Of a DNA stretch of 64,000 bases, positions 25,422 through 34,013 are shown piece after piece. The notes under the pieces are model-generated. The model was not told the origin of the DNA. It made no database searches and worked only from the letters and a program-made list of their open reading frames with translations. Origin of the DNA: Rothia mucilaginosa ATCC 25296 (lineage in GTDB: Bacteria; Actinomycetota; Actinomycetes; Actinomycetales; Micrococcaceae); contig NZ_ACVO01000015.1 in NCBI RefSeq assembly GCF_000175615.1, positions 124,001 through 188,000 on the forward strand, written 5' to 3'. How positions within the stretch are numbered: position 1 is the first letter of the stretch; each line of letters begins with the position of its first letter. The translations under genes were made by a program, and so were the position numbers.

Positions 25422-25477
25422 AGGTAGCGCTCTAAAACGCAAGGGTATTTCTGTGCCTAAAATGCGTTTTGGATCGG

Positions 25478-25491
25478 TTATACCGGTATAA
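25478..25491. promoter_or_regulatory. Perfect 14-bp palindrome at the likely bS22 promoter
   Basis: TTATACCGGTATAA is fully self-complementary. Its right half overlaps TATAAA, a good -10 box, about 65 bases before the start codon at 25555. Binding of a dimeric regulator here would block transcription, but the symmetry could also be chance plus the -10 sequence. Confidence 0.4.
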
Positions 25492-25554
25492 ATATCCCCG
25501 GGTAGCTACCGAGTCGAATGGCTCGGCCGGGTACGAGTAAAGTGAGGAAATCCT

Positions 25555-25653
25555 ATGGGTTCCGTTATCAAGAAGCGCCGCAAGCGTATGTCCAAGAAGA
25601 AGCACCGCAAGCTGCTTCGTAAGACCCGCCACCAGCGCCGCAACAAGAAGTAA
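25555..25653 (+). CDS. Small ribosomal subunit protein bS22 (AURKAIP1/COX24 domain)
   Basis: 32 residues, half of them Lys or Arg: it begins [19 protein letters not shown] and ends QRRNKK. This is the actinobacterial bS22 found near the decoding centre of the 30S subunit in mycobacterial ribosome structures. GAGGAAA precedes the ATG by 6 bases. A strong terminator follows 15 bases after the stop, so this is a single-gene unit. Confidence 0.9.
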   Translation: MGSVIKKRRKRMSKKKHRKLLRKTRHQRRNKK

Positions 25654-25667
25654 ATAGACTTCTTTCG

Positions 25668-25699
25668 CCCCGCCCTCCGTATGGAGAGGCGGGGTTTTT
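25668..25699 (+). terminator. Terminator of the bS22 gene
   Basis: CCCCGCCCTCC pairs with GGAGAGGCGGGG (one bulged A), loop GTAT, followed by TTTTT. Confidence 0.85.
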
Positions 25700-25811
25700 G
25701 CGTTCCTGTAGTTTTTGCGGGCTGGGTTTTGTACGCCGGGTTTTGTATTTGTAGAGGGTATGTGCGGGTCACCTGTTTGGGGTGCGGCGCGCTATCTGAG
25801 AGACTGGGATT

Positions 25812-26501
25812 ATGACTGAAACTTCCACCATTAAAGTTCACCTCATGCGTCACGGCGAGGTGCACAACCCCGAGCGCATTGTGTACGGCCGTCTGCCCGG
25901 CTACCGTCTGTCCAATAAGGGCCAGCAGATGGTGCGTCTGAGTGCTGAGGAGTTCGCGGCTCGTTCTGAGCGAGGCGCCCGTTTCGTGCACCTGGTCTGC
26001 TCGCCGTTGCAGCGTACCCGTGAGTCTGCCGCCCCGGTTGAGGAGCTGCTGGGCCTGACCGCGCAGCCGGATGAGCGCGTCATTGAGGCGGATAACTACT
26101 TTGAGGGTCTGCACGTGAACGCGCAGGAGCTGCTGAGGAACCCGCGTCACTGGACGAAGCTGTACAACCCGGCGCGCCCCTCCTGGGGTGAGTCGTACCT
26201 GGATCAGATTCGCCGTATGGCGGCGGCTGTTCAGGATGCGGCGCGTACCGCCTACGAGTTGGGCGGCAAGGGTGCGGAGGCGATTATTGTGTCGCACCAG
26301 CTGCCGATTTGGATTACTCGCCTGGGCGTTGAGGGCCGCATGCTGCAGCATGACCCGCGTGCCCGTGAGTGCAACCTGGCGTCGATTACGACTCTGGCGT
26401 TTAGCACCACTGATTTTGAGCATGAGATGCCGCATTTTGTGGGGTATTCGGAGCCTGCTGCGCCGCTGTACGGTGGCGTGATTCAGCTGCCCGGTAGCTA
26501 A
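25812..26501 (+). CDS. Histidine phosphatase family protein (phosphoglycerate mutase-like)
   Basis: 229 residues. The catalytic RHG is seen in VHLMRHGEVHNPERI; SPLQRTRESA carries the second Arg and VSHQLPI the second catalytic His. The branch cannot be decided from sequence; actinobacterial relatives near menaquinone genes are annotated only as phosphoglycerate mutase family. The ATG at 25812 starts a unit that ends in the strong hairpin at 26544-26588. Confidence 0.85.
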   Translation: MTETSTIKVHLMRHGEVHNPERIVYGRLPGYRLSNKGQQMVRLSAEEFAARSERGARFVHLVCSPLQRTRESAAPVEELLGLTAQPDERVIEADNYFEGLHVNAQELLRNPRHWTKLYNPARPSWGESYLDQIRRMAAAVQDAARTAYELGGKGAEAIIVSHQLPIWITRLGVEGRMLQHDPRARECNLASITTLAFSTTDFEHEMPHFVGYSEPAAPLYGGVIQLPGS

Positions 26502-26543
26502 AACATCCGGTAGCTAGTTCCTGAAGCTGTTTTTGGGCATAGC

Positions 26544-26588
26544 AAGAGGCTGTGAGCCCATCCGTTACGGATGCGCTCACAGCCTCTT
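26544..26588. terminator. Bidirectional terminator
   Basis: AAGAGGCTGTGAGC (26544-26557) pairs with GCTCACAGCCTCTT (26575-26588), and an inner CATCCG/CGGATG stem continues it. The histidine phosphatase gene and the PLDc_N gene converge here. Confidence 0.8.
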
Positions 26589-26635
26589 ACTGTAAACCTT
26601 GAGGGGCGCACGAGCTGCAAACCTAGCTGTCCTGA

Positions 26636-27064
26636 CTAGTTCTGCCCGTTATCCTGATTCGGTGTGCCGTCCTCGGGGTTCTTAAGCTCGGGGTCCTTAT
26701 GATCAGAATCCTGCTTGTTGTTCGAATCTGCTTCGCGGCTGCGGCGTTCGCGTTCTGCTTTTGCCTTGAGCCAGCGCAGGTACTCTTCATCGTCGTCGGG
26801 GGAAGACACCGAGGGCGCCGGGGTGCCGCGTCGCTGACCGAAGCCGGGGCGAGGACCACCTGCTGCGGGCTGTGCCTTGGGGCGGCCCAGGATAAGCCAC
26901 ATGAGCGGGCCCACCACGGGGAAGAGCAAGGTAACGAGAACCCACAGCCACTTGGGCAGGGTTCGCGCCTCGTGTGCGGGGGTGCGGACGGCGTCCAAGA
27001 GGGTGTAGAGGGTCAGCCCCACGATGAGGGCGGCGCCGCCAATAATCAGCATGGCTCGAATCAT
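26636..27064 (-). CDS. PLDc_N-domain small membrane protein
   Basis: 142 residues. Two hydrophobic helices (MLIIGGAALIVGLTLYTLLD and WVLVTLLFPVVGPLMWLILG) joined by a short charged loop are the PLDc_N (phospholipase D nuclease N-terminal) module, found alone in many Actinobacteria with no enzymatic domain. The C-terminal 70 residues are charged and disordered, with an EEYLRWLKAKAERERR helix. The inner ATG at 27064 was chosen because the protein then starts just before the first helix. Function unknown. Confidence 0.75.
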   Translation of the reverse strand: MIRAMLIIGGAALIVGLTLYTLLDAVRTPAHEARTLPKWLWVLVTLLFPVVGPLMWLILGRPKAQPAAGGPRPGFGQRRGTPAPSVSSPDDDEEYLRWLKAKAERERRSREADSNNKQDSDHKDPELKNPEDGTPNQDNGQN

Positions 27065-27179
27065 AAGCACTACTATGACATACCGCCGCGTTATTGCGGA
27101 ACTGTGAACCGGGTGCCCGCTAGCGGCGTAATGGCGCGGCAATCCGGCGCAGAATCGTACGTCGGCTTAGTAGCCAGTC

Positions 27180-28094
27180 TTAGTAGCCGGTGAACACCTG
27201 AACCTCGTGGCTAATAATGTCCAGCGAGCCCAGCCACACGGCGAGGGCAAGAATCACGGAGTACACGAGCGCCACAATACCCGCCTGCTTGAGCACGGGA
27301 ATCAGGTCGCGGCCGCCGCGCGTCCACACGGTCACGCAGGAGTGGATGGTCGGGCCGACCAGCAGGAAGATCAGCAGGAACCAGGGGTTCTCATCGAGCA
27401 GGAGCACGCCCAGACCCAGTGCCAGCGCCATCTCCACGATGTAGGTGATGCGCGACCAGCGTTCGCCCAGGCGGACCGCCATGGTCAGCTTGCCCGCCTC
27501 AATGTCGGTGGGAATGTCACGCACGTTATTCGCCATGAGGAGCGCACAGGAAATCAGACCAATGCCGATAGCACCAACCCAGCCGAGCAGGGTCAGGGTG
27601 TGCGCCTGCGTGTAGAGGGTGCCCAGGGTAGCAACCAGACCAAAGTAGACGAAGACGAACACGTCACCCAGGCCCATGTAGCCGTAGGGGTGCTTGCCGC
27701 CGGTGTAGCCCCACGCCGCGAAGACGCTGGAGGCGCCAATCGCCAGGAACCACCACTGGTTCGCCAGAGCCACCAGGGCAAGACCGGCAAGCATCGCTAG
27801 ACCGAAGCAGGCGAAGGCGGCGTACTTGACGGAGCGGGGGCTTGCCACACCGGAACCGACGAGGCGTAGCGGACCCACGCGGTCTTCGTCGGTGCCCTTG
27901 ATGCCGTCGGAGTAGTCGTTGGCGTAGTTCACACCAACCTGCAGGAAGAACGCGACGAGGAACGCCAAGAACGCGTAGAGCGGCTTGAATTCGTTGACCT
28001 CGTAGGCAGCAGCTGAGCCGGCAATAATGGGGGCGACGGCGAGCGGCAGGGTGCGCAGGCGAGCGCCTTCAATCCATTGGGCGGCAGTTGCCAC
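27180..28094 (-). CDS. menA: 1,4-dihydroxy-2-naphthoate polyprenyltransferase
   Basis: 304 residues from a GTG. This UbiA-family integral membrane enzyme attaches the polyprenyl chain to DHNA, giving demethylmenaquinone. The Asp-rich substrate motif NYANDYSDGIKGTDED is present near residue 60 and the second Asp motif NNVRDIPTDIEAGK near residue 190. About eight membrane helices are visible. It is the last men gene of the menB-menE-menA series, 126 bases after menE. The chain comes from the polyprenyl diphosphate synthase at 46576 and the product is methylated by MenG at 45790. Confidence 0.95.
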   Translation of the reverse strand: MATAAQWIEGARLRTLPLAVAPIIAGSAAAYEVNEFKPLYAFLAFLVAFFLQVGVNYANDYSDGIKGTDEDRVGPLRLVGSGVASPRSVKYAAFACFGLAMLAGLALVALANQWWFLAIGASSVFAAWGYTGGKHPYGYMGLGDVFVFVYFGLVATLGTLYTQAHTLTLLGWVGAIGIGLISCALLMANNVRDIPTDIEAGKLTMAVRLGERWSRITYIVEMALALGLGVLLLDENPWFLLIFLLVGPTIHSCVTVWTRGGRDLIPVLKQAGIVALVYSVILALAVWLGSLDIISHEVQVFTGY

Positions 28095-28220
28095 GGGGGT
28101 TCCTTCCGGGTCTAAGTGCGTATGATGCGTGGGTTTTGTGATGAGACGGGTTGTGACGGTGACGGTCAGAGCGTGCGGGCGACTGCGTGTGCGGGGTGAA
28201 AACCCGCGGATGAGCCTGCT

Positions 28221-29585
28221 TTAGCCCTGACGATAGTCTCTGTCCAGGATACTGTATATTTCTGCACGGTCCGGCTTACCGGTGCTGGTGAGTGGGAAAT
28301 CCGGCAGGATGCTCAGCTGCTTGGGTGCGGCGGGCGCGCCGAGCTTTTCTGCGCAGCGGGCACGCAGTAGGGCGCAGAGTTCTTCGTTCAGGGAGGGACG
28401 ATTCTCGGTAGATGTAGCCGCGGCACCGGCAGAAGGTACGAGCGTGACCACGGCGGCAATGGCTGTGCCCCAGCGGGCATCGGGTAGGCCGACTACGCAG
28501 GCTTCGCGTACGGAGGGGTGCTCTTCGAGGACGGTCGCCACGGCGCGGGCGGAGATTTTTACGCCTCCGCTGATGAGTACGTCGTCGCTACGGCCGAGCA
28601 CCTGCAGGCGCGGCTCGCTACAGTTCTTGTTGCTGTTGGGAGCTGCTGCAGGGCTCAGCAGCCCGTAGTCGTCGGTGCGGTACCAGCGGGTGCCGTCGGC
28701 GGCGGTGAAGAAGTGCTCGGCGGTGCGGGCGGCGTCGCCAATGTAGCCGCTGGCGAGGTGCGCGCCGCTGATCCAAATACGACCCACCTGCACAGACTCT
28801 TCATTCGCCGACTTCCCCTCAATATCCGGTACGGCGGGCATACCTTCTTCGGGTACGAGCTCAACCCGCACGCCGGGCAGTACGGAGCCGGAGTAGACGC
28901 ATCCGCCGGCGGTTTCGGCGCTACCGTAGGTGGTCACCGTGTTCAGCCCCAGTGCGGTGGCGGCGGCGAGCAAGTCGGCGCTGGCGGGAGCGCCTCCGAG
29001 TAGGATGCCGGTGAAGGAGCCGAGCGCCTCGTGAATTTCAGCGCCCAGGTGCGGGTTGGCGTCCGCGCTTTCGAGCAGCTTATGGAGCTGGGTGGGCACC
29101 AGGGAGATAAACCGGCGTGCCGAGCTCATATGCTCAACCGCCTGCAGAAAAACCTCGGGAGTGAAATGCACCGGCTCGGTCACAGAGCGGGCAATGACCG
29201 GGGCGGTACCGGCGAGCACGGAGCGGGCGAGCACCTGCGCGCCAGCAATATAGTGCGCCGGAAGAGCCAGAAGCCACTGCGATGCCGCATCGGAGTTTGA
29301 GGCGAAGAAGCGCTCGGTGGCTACCGCACTGGCAACAAGAGCTCGCGCAGTCAGTGCGGTGCGTTTAGGGGTTCCGGTGGATCCGGAGGTGCCCACCACC
29401 AGGGCGATAGGCTCCGTAGCCGCACCCGCATCCGCCGCGTACCCACCCAGTAGCTGCTCAAAGGCACCCAGCATGGCGTGAGGGTCGGCGGGCTGATCGG
29501 CGCGCACCTGTACCGCCTGCGAGTGCAGGGCAACCTCCTGCGGGGCGGGGGAGGGCGCGAGCCCGGGTACTGGGGTGTTCATCAT
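28221..29585 (-). CDS. menE: o-succinylbenzoate-CoA ligase
   Basis: 454 residues from the ATG at 29585, chosen because AAGGA lies about 8 bases upstream; a longer frame to 29792 would run into menB. It belongs to the ANL superfamily: the P-loop is VVGTSGSTGTPKR, the adenylate motif YGSAETAGG, the hinge YRTDDYG and GRSDDVLISGG, and the catalytic Lys lies in TSTGKPDRAE at the C-terminus. It activates o-succinylbenzoate for ring closure by MenB. The length is at the short end for MenE but usual for Actinobacteria. It is separated from menB by a 169-base gap containing a large hairpin. Confidence 0.93.
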   Translation of the reverse strand: MMNTPVPGLAPSPAPQEVALHSQAVQVRADQPADPHAMLGAFEQLLGGYAADAGAATEPIALVVGTSGSTGTPKRTALTARALVASAVATERFFASNSDAASQWLLALPAHYIAGAQVLARSVLAGTAPVIARSVTEPVHFTPEVFLQAVEHMSSARRFISLVPTQLHKLLESADANPHLGAEIHEALGSFTGILLGGAPASADLLAAATALGLNTVTTYGSAETAGGCVYSGSVLPGVRVELVPEEGMPAVPDIEGKSANEESVQVGRIWISGAHLASGYIGDAARTAEHFFTAADGTRWYRTDDYGLLSPAAAPNSNKNCSEPRLQVLGRSDDVLISGGVKISARAVATVLEEHPSVREACVVGLPDARWGTAIAAVVTLVPSAGAAATSTENRPSLNEELCALLRARCAEKLGAPAAPKQLSILPDFPLTSTGKPDRAEIYSILDRDYRQG

Positions 29586-29669
29586 GGCTAAATCCTTAGC
29601 GGCTGTTTGTAGCGGCTGCGTGCTGTTATGCGACGGTGTGATATGCCGGTGCGTCATCAAATGCGCTGG

Positions 29670-29710
29670 AGCCGGATTCTTAGCTGAGGTTCTCAGGGTT
29701 GAATCCGGCT
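29670..29710. other. Stable two-step hairpin between menB and menE
   Basis: The outer arms AGCCGGATTC (29670-29679) and GAATCCGGCT (29701-29710) are perfect; inside, CTGAG (29684-29688) and CTCAG (29692-29696) pair around GTT. There is no T run on either strand, so it is not a standard terminator. It may adjust menB-to-menE readthrough or protect the menB mRNA end. Confidence 0.5.
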
Positions 29711-29754
29711 CCGAGCCTATGCATCTGAAACTACTTCTGTAGAAGGGCTGTCTC

Positions 29755-30708
29755 TTAGAAGTAGTAGGGGTAGTTGGACCAGTCCGGGTCACGCTTCTGC
29801 AAGAACGCGTCGCGACCTTCCACGGCCTCGTCGGTCATGTACGCCATGCGGGTTGCCTCACCGGCGAAGACCTGCTGGCCGAGCATGCCGTCATCGGGCA
29901 GGTTGAAGGCGTACTTGAGCATGCGGATTGCCTGCGGGGACTGGCGGGCAATGTGCGCCGCGTATTCCAGGCCCTTGTTCTCGAGCTCTGCGTGGGGGAC
30001 GACGTCGTTGACTGCGCCCATTTCGTACATGCGCTGTGCGTCGTATTCCTTGGCGAGGAAGAAGATTTCGCGGGCGAACTTCTGACCCACCTGGCGTGCG
30101 AGCAGCGCCGAACCGTAGCCTGCGTCGAAGGAGCCGACGGTTGCGTCGGTCTGCTTGAACTTGCCGTACTCTTCGGAGGCGATGGTCAGGTCAGCAACTA
30201 CGTGCAGGGAGTGGCCGCCGCCTGCAGCCCAGCCGGAGACGAGGGCGATAACGACCTTGGGCATGGTGCGGATGAGGCGCTGCACTTCCAGGATGTGCAG
30301 TCGGCCTGCGCGTGCCGGGTCGATGCTTTCTGCGGTGTCGCCGCTGGCGTAGTGGTAGCCGTCGCGGCCGCGGATGCGCTGGTCGCCGCCGGAGCAGAAT
30401 GCCCAGCCGCCGTCCTTGGCGGAGGGGCCGTTGCCGGTGAGCAGTACGGTGCCTACGTTGGAGGTCATTCGGGCGTGGTCGAGGGCACGGTAGAGTTCGT
30501 CCACGGTGTGCGGACGGAACGCGTTGCGGACCTCGGGGCGGTCGAATGCGATGCGCACGGTGGGCAGATCGCGTAGGATTTCGCCGTTTTCGTCGCGCTC
30601 AACCTGGCGGTGGTAGGTGATGTCGGTGAAGTCTTCGAAGCCTTCGACGACGCGCCAGTCGGCGGGGTTGAAGATGTCCGAGACCTTTTCGGGAAGTTGT
30701 GCAGTCAT
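29755..30708 (-). CDS. menB: 1,4-dihydroxy-2-naphthoyl-CoA synthase
   Basis: 317 residues from the ATG at 30708. A crotonase-fold enzyme closing the naphthoate ring. Visible are ITYHRQ, IAFDRPEVRNAFRPHTVDEL, FCSGGDQRIRG (oxyanion hole), the GWAAGGGHSLHVVADLTIAS segment and VGSFDAGYGSALLARQVG. The C-terminus RDPDWSNYPYYF is the conserved MenB tail. Length matches actinobacterial MenB. It leads the men genes transcribed toward menA. Confidence 0.96.
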   Translation of the reverse strand: MTAQLPEKVSDIFNPADWRVVEGFEDFTDITYHRQVERDENGEILRDLPTVRIAFDRPEVRNAFRPHTVDELYRALDHARMTSNVGTVLLTGNGPSAKDGGWAFCSGGDQRIRGRDGYHYASGDTAESIDPARAGRLHILEVQRLIRTMPKVVIALVSGWAAGGGHSLHVVADLTIASEEYGKFKQTDATVGSFDAGYGSALLARQVGQKFAREIFFLAKEYDAQRMYEMGAVNDVVPHAELENKGLEYAAHIARQSPQAIRMLKYAFNLPDDGMLGQQVFAGEATRMAYMTDEAVEGRDAFLQKRDPDWSNYPYYF

Positions 30709-30794
30709 AGACCCTATTCTACGTTGCCCGGGCGCTGTCTGAGGCTGCGAACCAGGTTGCCGGGCATAGCGAATCAGGTTGCCGGGCATATAGG

Positions 30795-30828
30795 AAGGCC
30801 CGGACCGCGTGGGTGCGACCCGGGCCTT
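30795..30828. terminator. Terminator after putP
   Basis: AAGGCCCGG (30795-30803) pairs with CCGGGCCTT (30820-30828). A second small stem, GGGTAA with TTACCC, lies at about 30835-30853. Both follow the putP stop on the minus strand and insulate menB. Confidence 0.6.
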
Positions 30829-30872
30829 AGAAGTTGGGTAAGGAAGCTTACCCGGTCTTGGTTACCTAGGGG

Positions 30873-32360
30873 TTACTTGACCTTTGCGAGCTCTACCGCG
30901 CGGTCGAACTCTTCGTCAATGACCTGGTTCTTCTTGTAGGTGACCAGGGAGACGATGATTGCGATCAGCAATGCCGACGCGAAGCCGGGAACCATTTCGT
31001 AGAGCACGGACTTCATCGGGCTCTGGCCCCATGCGAATGCCACAACGGCACCGGTGATCATGGAGGCGAGTGCACCCTGGGTGGTCAGCTTACGCCAGTA
31101 GAGGGAGAGCAGAACGGTCGGGCCGAATGCCGAACCGAAGCCAGCCCAAGCGAATGCGACCAGCTGCAGAATGGAGCTGTTGGGGTTCCATGCCAGGGCA
31201 CCGGCGACCAGCGCCACGATTGCCACGCCTGCACGGCCGAGCCACAGGGACTTGGATGCGCTGAGCTTCTTCGAGGAGAAGATGCCGTAGAGGTCCTCAA
31301 CCAGAGCGGAGGAGCACACGATCAGCTGCGAGGAGAGGGTGGACATAATTGCCGCCAGAACCGCAGCCAGAATCAGGCCCGCAACGAGGGGGTGGAACAG
31401 AATCTGGGAGAGGTCCAGGAAGACCGACTCAGCGGTTTCGGGGTTGGTGAGGGACGCCTCGGGGTGGCGTGCAAAGTATGCGATACCCATGAATGCGCCG
31501 CTCAGTGCGCCGAACACGGTCAGGACCATCCAGCTGATGCCGATGCGGCGGCCGGACTTAGCGTCCGCGGGGGTGCGCATTGCCATGAATCGCACGATAA
31601 TGTGCGGCTGGCCGAAGTAGCCCAAACCCCATGCGAGGGACGAAACGATACCGGCGAAGGTGGTGCCTGCGAAGATGCTCAGTGCGTCGGGACTTACCTG
31701 GCTGATGGACTCAACCACGGGGCCCACGCCGCCGAGGTTAATAATAGTGACGACCGGAACGGCAATGAGTGCTGCGAGCATGAGCAGGCCCTGAACCATG
31801 TCGGTGTAGGATGCGCCCATGAAGCCGCCGAAGAAGGTGTAGAACACGGTGATGCCTGCCAGCAGGAGCATACCGGTGTGGTATTCCTGTCCGAAGGAGG
31901 ACTTGAAGAACAGGCCGCCGGACACCATGCCGGAGGAGACGTAGAAGGTGAAGAACACCAGAATCACGACGCCGGAGACGATGCGCAGCACGCGCTTGGT
32001 GTCATGGAGGCGGTTGCTCAGGAAGACGGGGACGGTCACGGCGTCGCCTGCTACTTCGGTGTAGCTACGCAGTCGCGGTGCCACGAACTTCCAGTTGCAC
32101 CATGCGCCGATGGTCAGACCGACGGCGAGCCATGCCTGGGAGAGGCCGCTGAGGTAGACGGCGCCCGGCAGACCCATGAGGAGCCAACCGGACATATCGG
32201 AGGCGCCCGCTGAGAGAGCGGCGACGGTGGGGGAGAGCTGTCGCCCGCCCAGCACATAGTCGTCAAGACTGTTGTTTTTGCTATTTGCCCATAGGCCGAT
32301 TGCGATCATGGCAACAAAATAAATCGCCAGCGCGATGACCTGGTATGTACTCGCGGCCAT
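30873..32360 (-). CDS. putP: Sodium/proline symporter
   Basis: 495 residues, a member of the solute:sodium symporter family with about 13 helices. MIAIGLWANSKNNSLDDYVLGGR is the conserved N-terminal loop; SAGASDMSGWLLMGLPGAVY contains the Na+-binding helix 2 motif typical of PutP; LRIVSGVVILVFFTFYVSSG and AIMSTLSSQLIVCSSALVEDLY are further PutP segments. The product imports proline with Na+ across the plasma membrane, as an osmolyte or nutrient. It has its own terminator and no partner genes; proC is 12 kb upstream. Confidence 0.93.
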   Translation of the reverse strand: MAASTYQVIALAIYFVAMIAIGLWANSKNNSLDDYVLGGRQLSPTVAALSAGASDMSGWLLMGLPGAVYLSGLSQAWLAVGLTIGAWCNWKFVAPRLRSYTEVAGDAVTVPVFLSNRLHDTKRVLRIVSGVVILVFFTFYVSSGMVSGGLFFKSSFGQEYHTGMLLLAGITVFYTFFGGFMGASYTDMVQGLLMLAALIAVPVVTIINLGGVGPVVESISQVSPDALSIFAGTTFAGIVSSLAWGLGYFGQPHIIVRFMAMRTPADAKSGRRIGISWMVLTVFGALSGAFMGIAYFARHPEASLTNPETAESVFLDLSQILFHPLVAGLILAAVLAAIMSTLSSQLIVCSSALVEDLYGIFSSKKLSASKSLWLGRAGVAIVALVAGALAWNPNSSILQLVAFAWAGFGSAFGPTVLLSLYWRKLTTQGALASMITGAVVAFAWGQSPMKSVLYEMVPGFASALLIAIIVSLVTYKKNQVIDEEFDRAVELAKVK

Positions 32361-32741
32361 AATGTTCCTTCTCTCCTGGTGATAGTGTGCGCCTGTGTGT
32401 ATTTATGCGCTACCCCATAACTTTATGAGTGGCATAGGATACAGTCTAGGCTTTGAGGGGCTGAAAATAAAGTCTATTTGACGTCTAGGAATGAGAAGCT
32501 ATGGAATAAATATGTATTTTCTGTGTAAATTCCTTGGTCGTACACGTGGGGCAATGTGGGAGCGTGTGCGAAAAAGTGCCCGAAAAACCCCTGAAATTCA
32601 GGGTTTCGGGCACTTCGGTGCAAAAGATGTAGTTGAAAAGCAACGCAAACGCTCAATGGCATATGCATCTAAAACGAATTAAACGAAAAATTTAAAAGCC
32701 GTTCGGAGTGTTGAACTGTTACACAACAATGTCACAGAGGC
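32361..32741. other. Intergenic region between putP and gluQRS
   Basis: 381 bases with no credible gene. The left part is the putP promoter region, AT-rich around 32400-32520. The hairpin at 32574-32615 ends the gluQRS transcript, about 125 bases past its stop codon. Nothing else was recognised. Confidence 0.5.
32574..32615 (-). terminator. Terminator downstream of gluQRS
   Basis: AAGTGCCCGAAA pairs with TTTCGGGCACTT, with an inner CCCTGAA/TTCAGGG stem; on the minus strand the stem is followed by a T5 run. Confidence 0.75.
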
Positions 32742-33758
32742 TTAGAGATCCCTCACGACCCACGGCTCAGAAGCCATACGAGCCGGGTCAAAACGCTCCA
32801 AAATCGCCGCCGCATTAGGCACCGGAACATCCGCGGAATGGGCGGAGCCATCAGCGTTATACACCGGAATAGACGCGGCAATCCAACCCAAAATCGTCGG
32901 AATCTCGACACCCGCCTCACGCAGCTGCGGCAGGGTTACCGCCCCGTCACGCTTCGCCAGGCGCTTACCCTCCTCATTCAGTGCCAGCGGCACGTGAGCG
33001 TAACGCGGCTGCGCCAAACCCAAAAGCTGCGCCAAATACGACTGGCGAGGCGCCGAAGGGAGCAAATCATCACCGCGCACAATCTGCTCAACCCCCACAA
33101 ATGCATCATCCACTACGGAGGTTAGGTTATAGGCGTAGGTGCCGTCATTGCGCACCAGCACAAAATCATCCACCAGGTCGGTGTAGGTGCCGTAAAAATC
33201 ATCCTGCACCGTGTAGCTCGTGCGCTCGGCGCGCAGACGCAGAGCCGGCGGACGCTGGGTGCGGCGCTCCTCCCGCTGCGCTTTGCTCAGCTCGCGGCAG
33301 GTCCCCGGGTATGCGCCCGGCGCACCGTGCGGGGCACTCGAAGCCTCCTGAATTTCGCGGCGGGTACAGAAGCACTCATAGACGAGGTTTGCCTCGCGCA
33401 GCTGCGCAACCGCCTGCTCATAGGCGGCAAGGCGCGTGCTCTGATACAGTACGCCCGCCTCTTTAATCTCGGCTCCCTCAACGCGCTCTGTCGGGGCGCC
33501 AGGGCTTGCATCCCAATCCAGACCCAGCGCCACCAAGTCAGCAATCTGACGCTCCGCAGCACCCGGGCGCACGCGATCCAAATCCTCCACGCGCAGATAG
33601 AAGGGCTTGGCGCCGCGGCGAGCCATCGCCCACGCCAAAATAGCGGTACGCAGATTACCCAGATGCAAATCCCCCGAGGGGGAGGGGGCGTAGCGTCCGG
33701 TACCGCTGGGGAAAGGCAGGTTCGAAGGGGTGGAAGACGAGGTCGGGGAAGAAGTCAT
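32742..33758 (-). CDS. gluQRS: Glutamyl-Q tRNA(Asp) synthetase
   Basis: 338 residues, a truncated GluRS paralogue without the anticodon-binding domain, which attaches glutamate to queuosine in tRNA-Asp. The HIGH-like signature is RYAPSPSGDLHLGNLRTA near residue 22 and the KMSKS-like one is KRLAKRDGAVT. A CFC...C zinc region (YECFCTRREIQ and later YPGTCREL) is present. The Ser/Thr/Pro-rich first 18 residues may not be part of the conserved domain. It is a single-gene unit. Confidence 0.93.
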   Translation of the reverse strand: MTSSPTSSSTPSNLPFPSGTGRYAPSPSGDLHLGNLRTAILAWAMARRGAKPFYLRVEDLDRVRPGAAERQIADLVALGLDWDASPGAPTERVEGAEIKEAGVLYQSTRLAAYEQAVAQLREANLVYECFCTRREIQEASSAPHGAPGAYPGTCRELSKAQREERRTQRPPALRLRAERTSYTVQDDFYGTYTDLVDDFVLVRNDGTYAYNLTSVVDDAFVGVEQIVRGDDLLPSAPRQSYLAQLLGLAQPRYAHVPLALNEEGKRLAKRDGAVTLPQLREAGVEIPTILGWIAASIPVYNADGSAHSADVPVPNAAAILERFDPARMASEPWVVRDL

Positions 33759-34013
33759 ACTCCTATCCTATAGGGCGCGAATTTTTGGTTCGTGCCTAGA
33801 ACCTCGTTGGAGGCGGGGTAGCTAGGGGAATGCGCTACCCGGCTAATCAATCTGCAGGGGTTGTCAAGCATCACGTGCCACCTGCCCGTAGAGGCGTAAT
33901 TATGCGGAATGATGCACTTTTATGCCCTTAGTGATGTGCAATAGTGCAAAAATATGTTCTCCAGAAGCCCGAATAGCCCCGCAAGTACCAAAAATTACAG
34001 TAGGGTTGTATCT

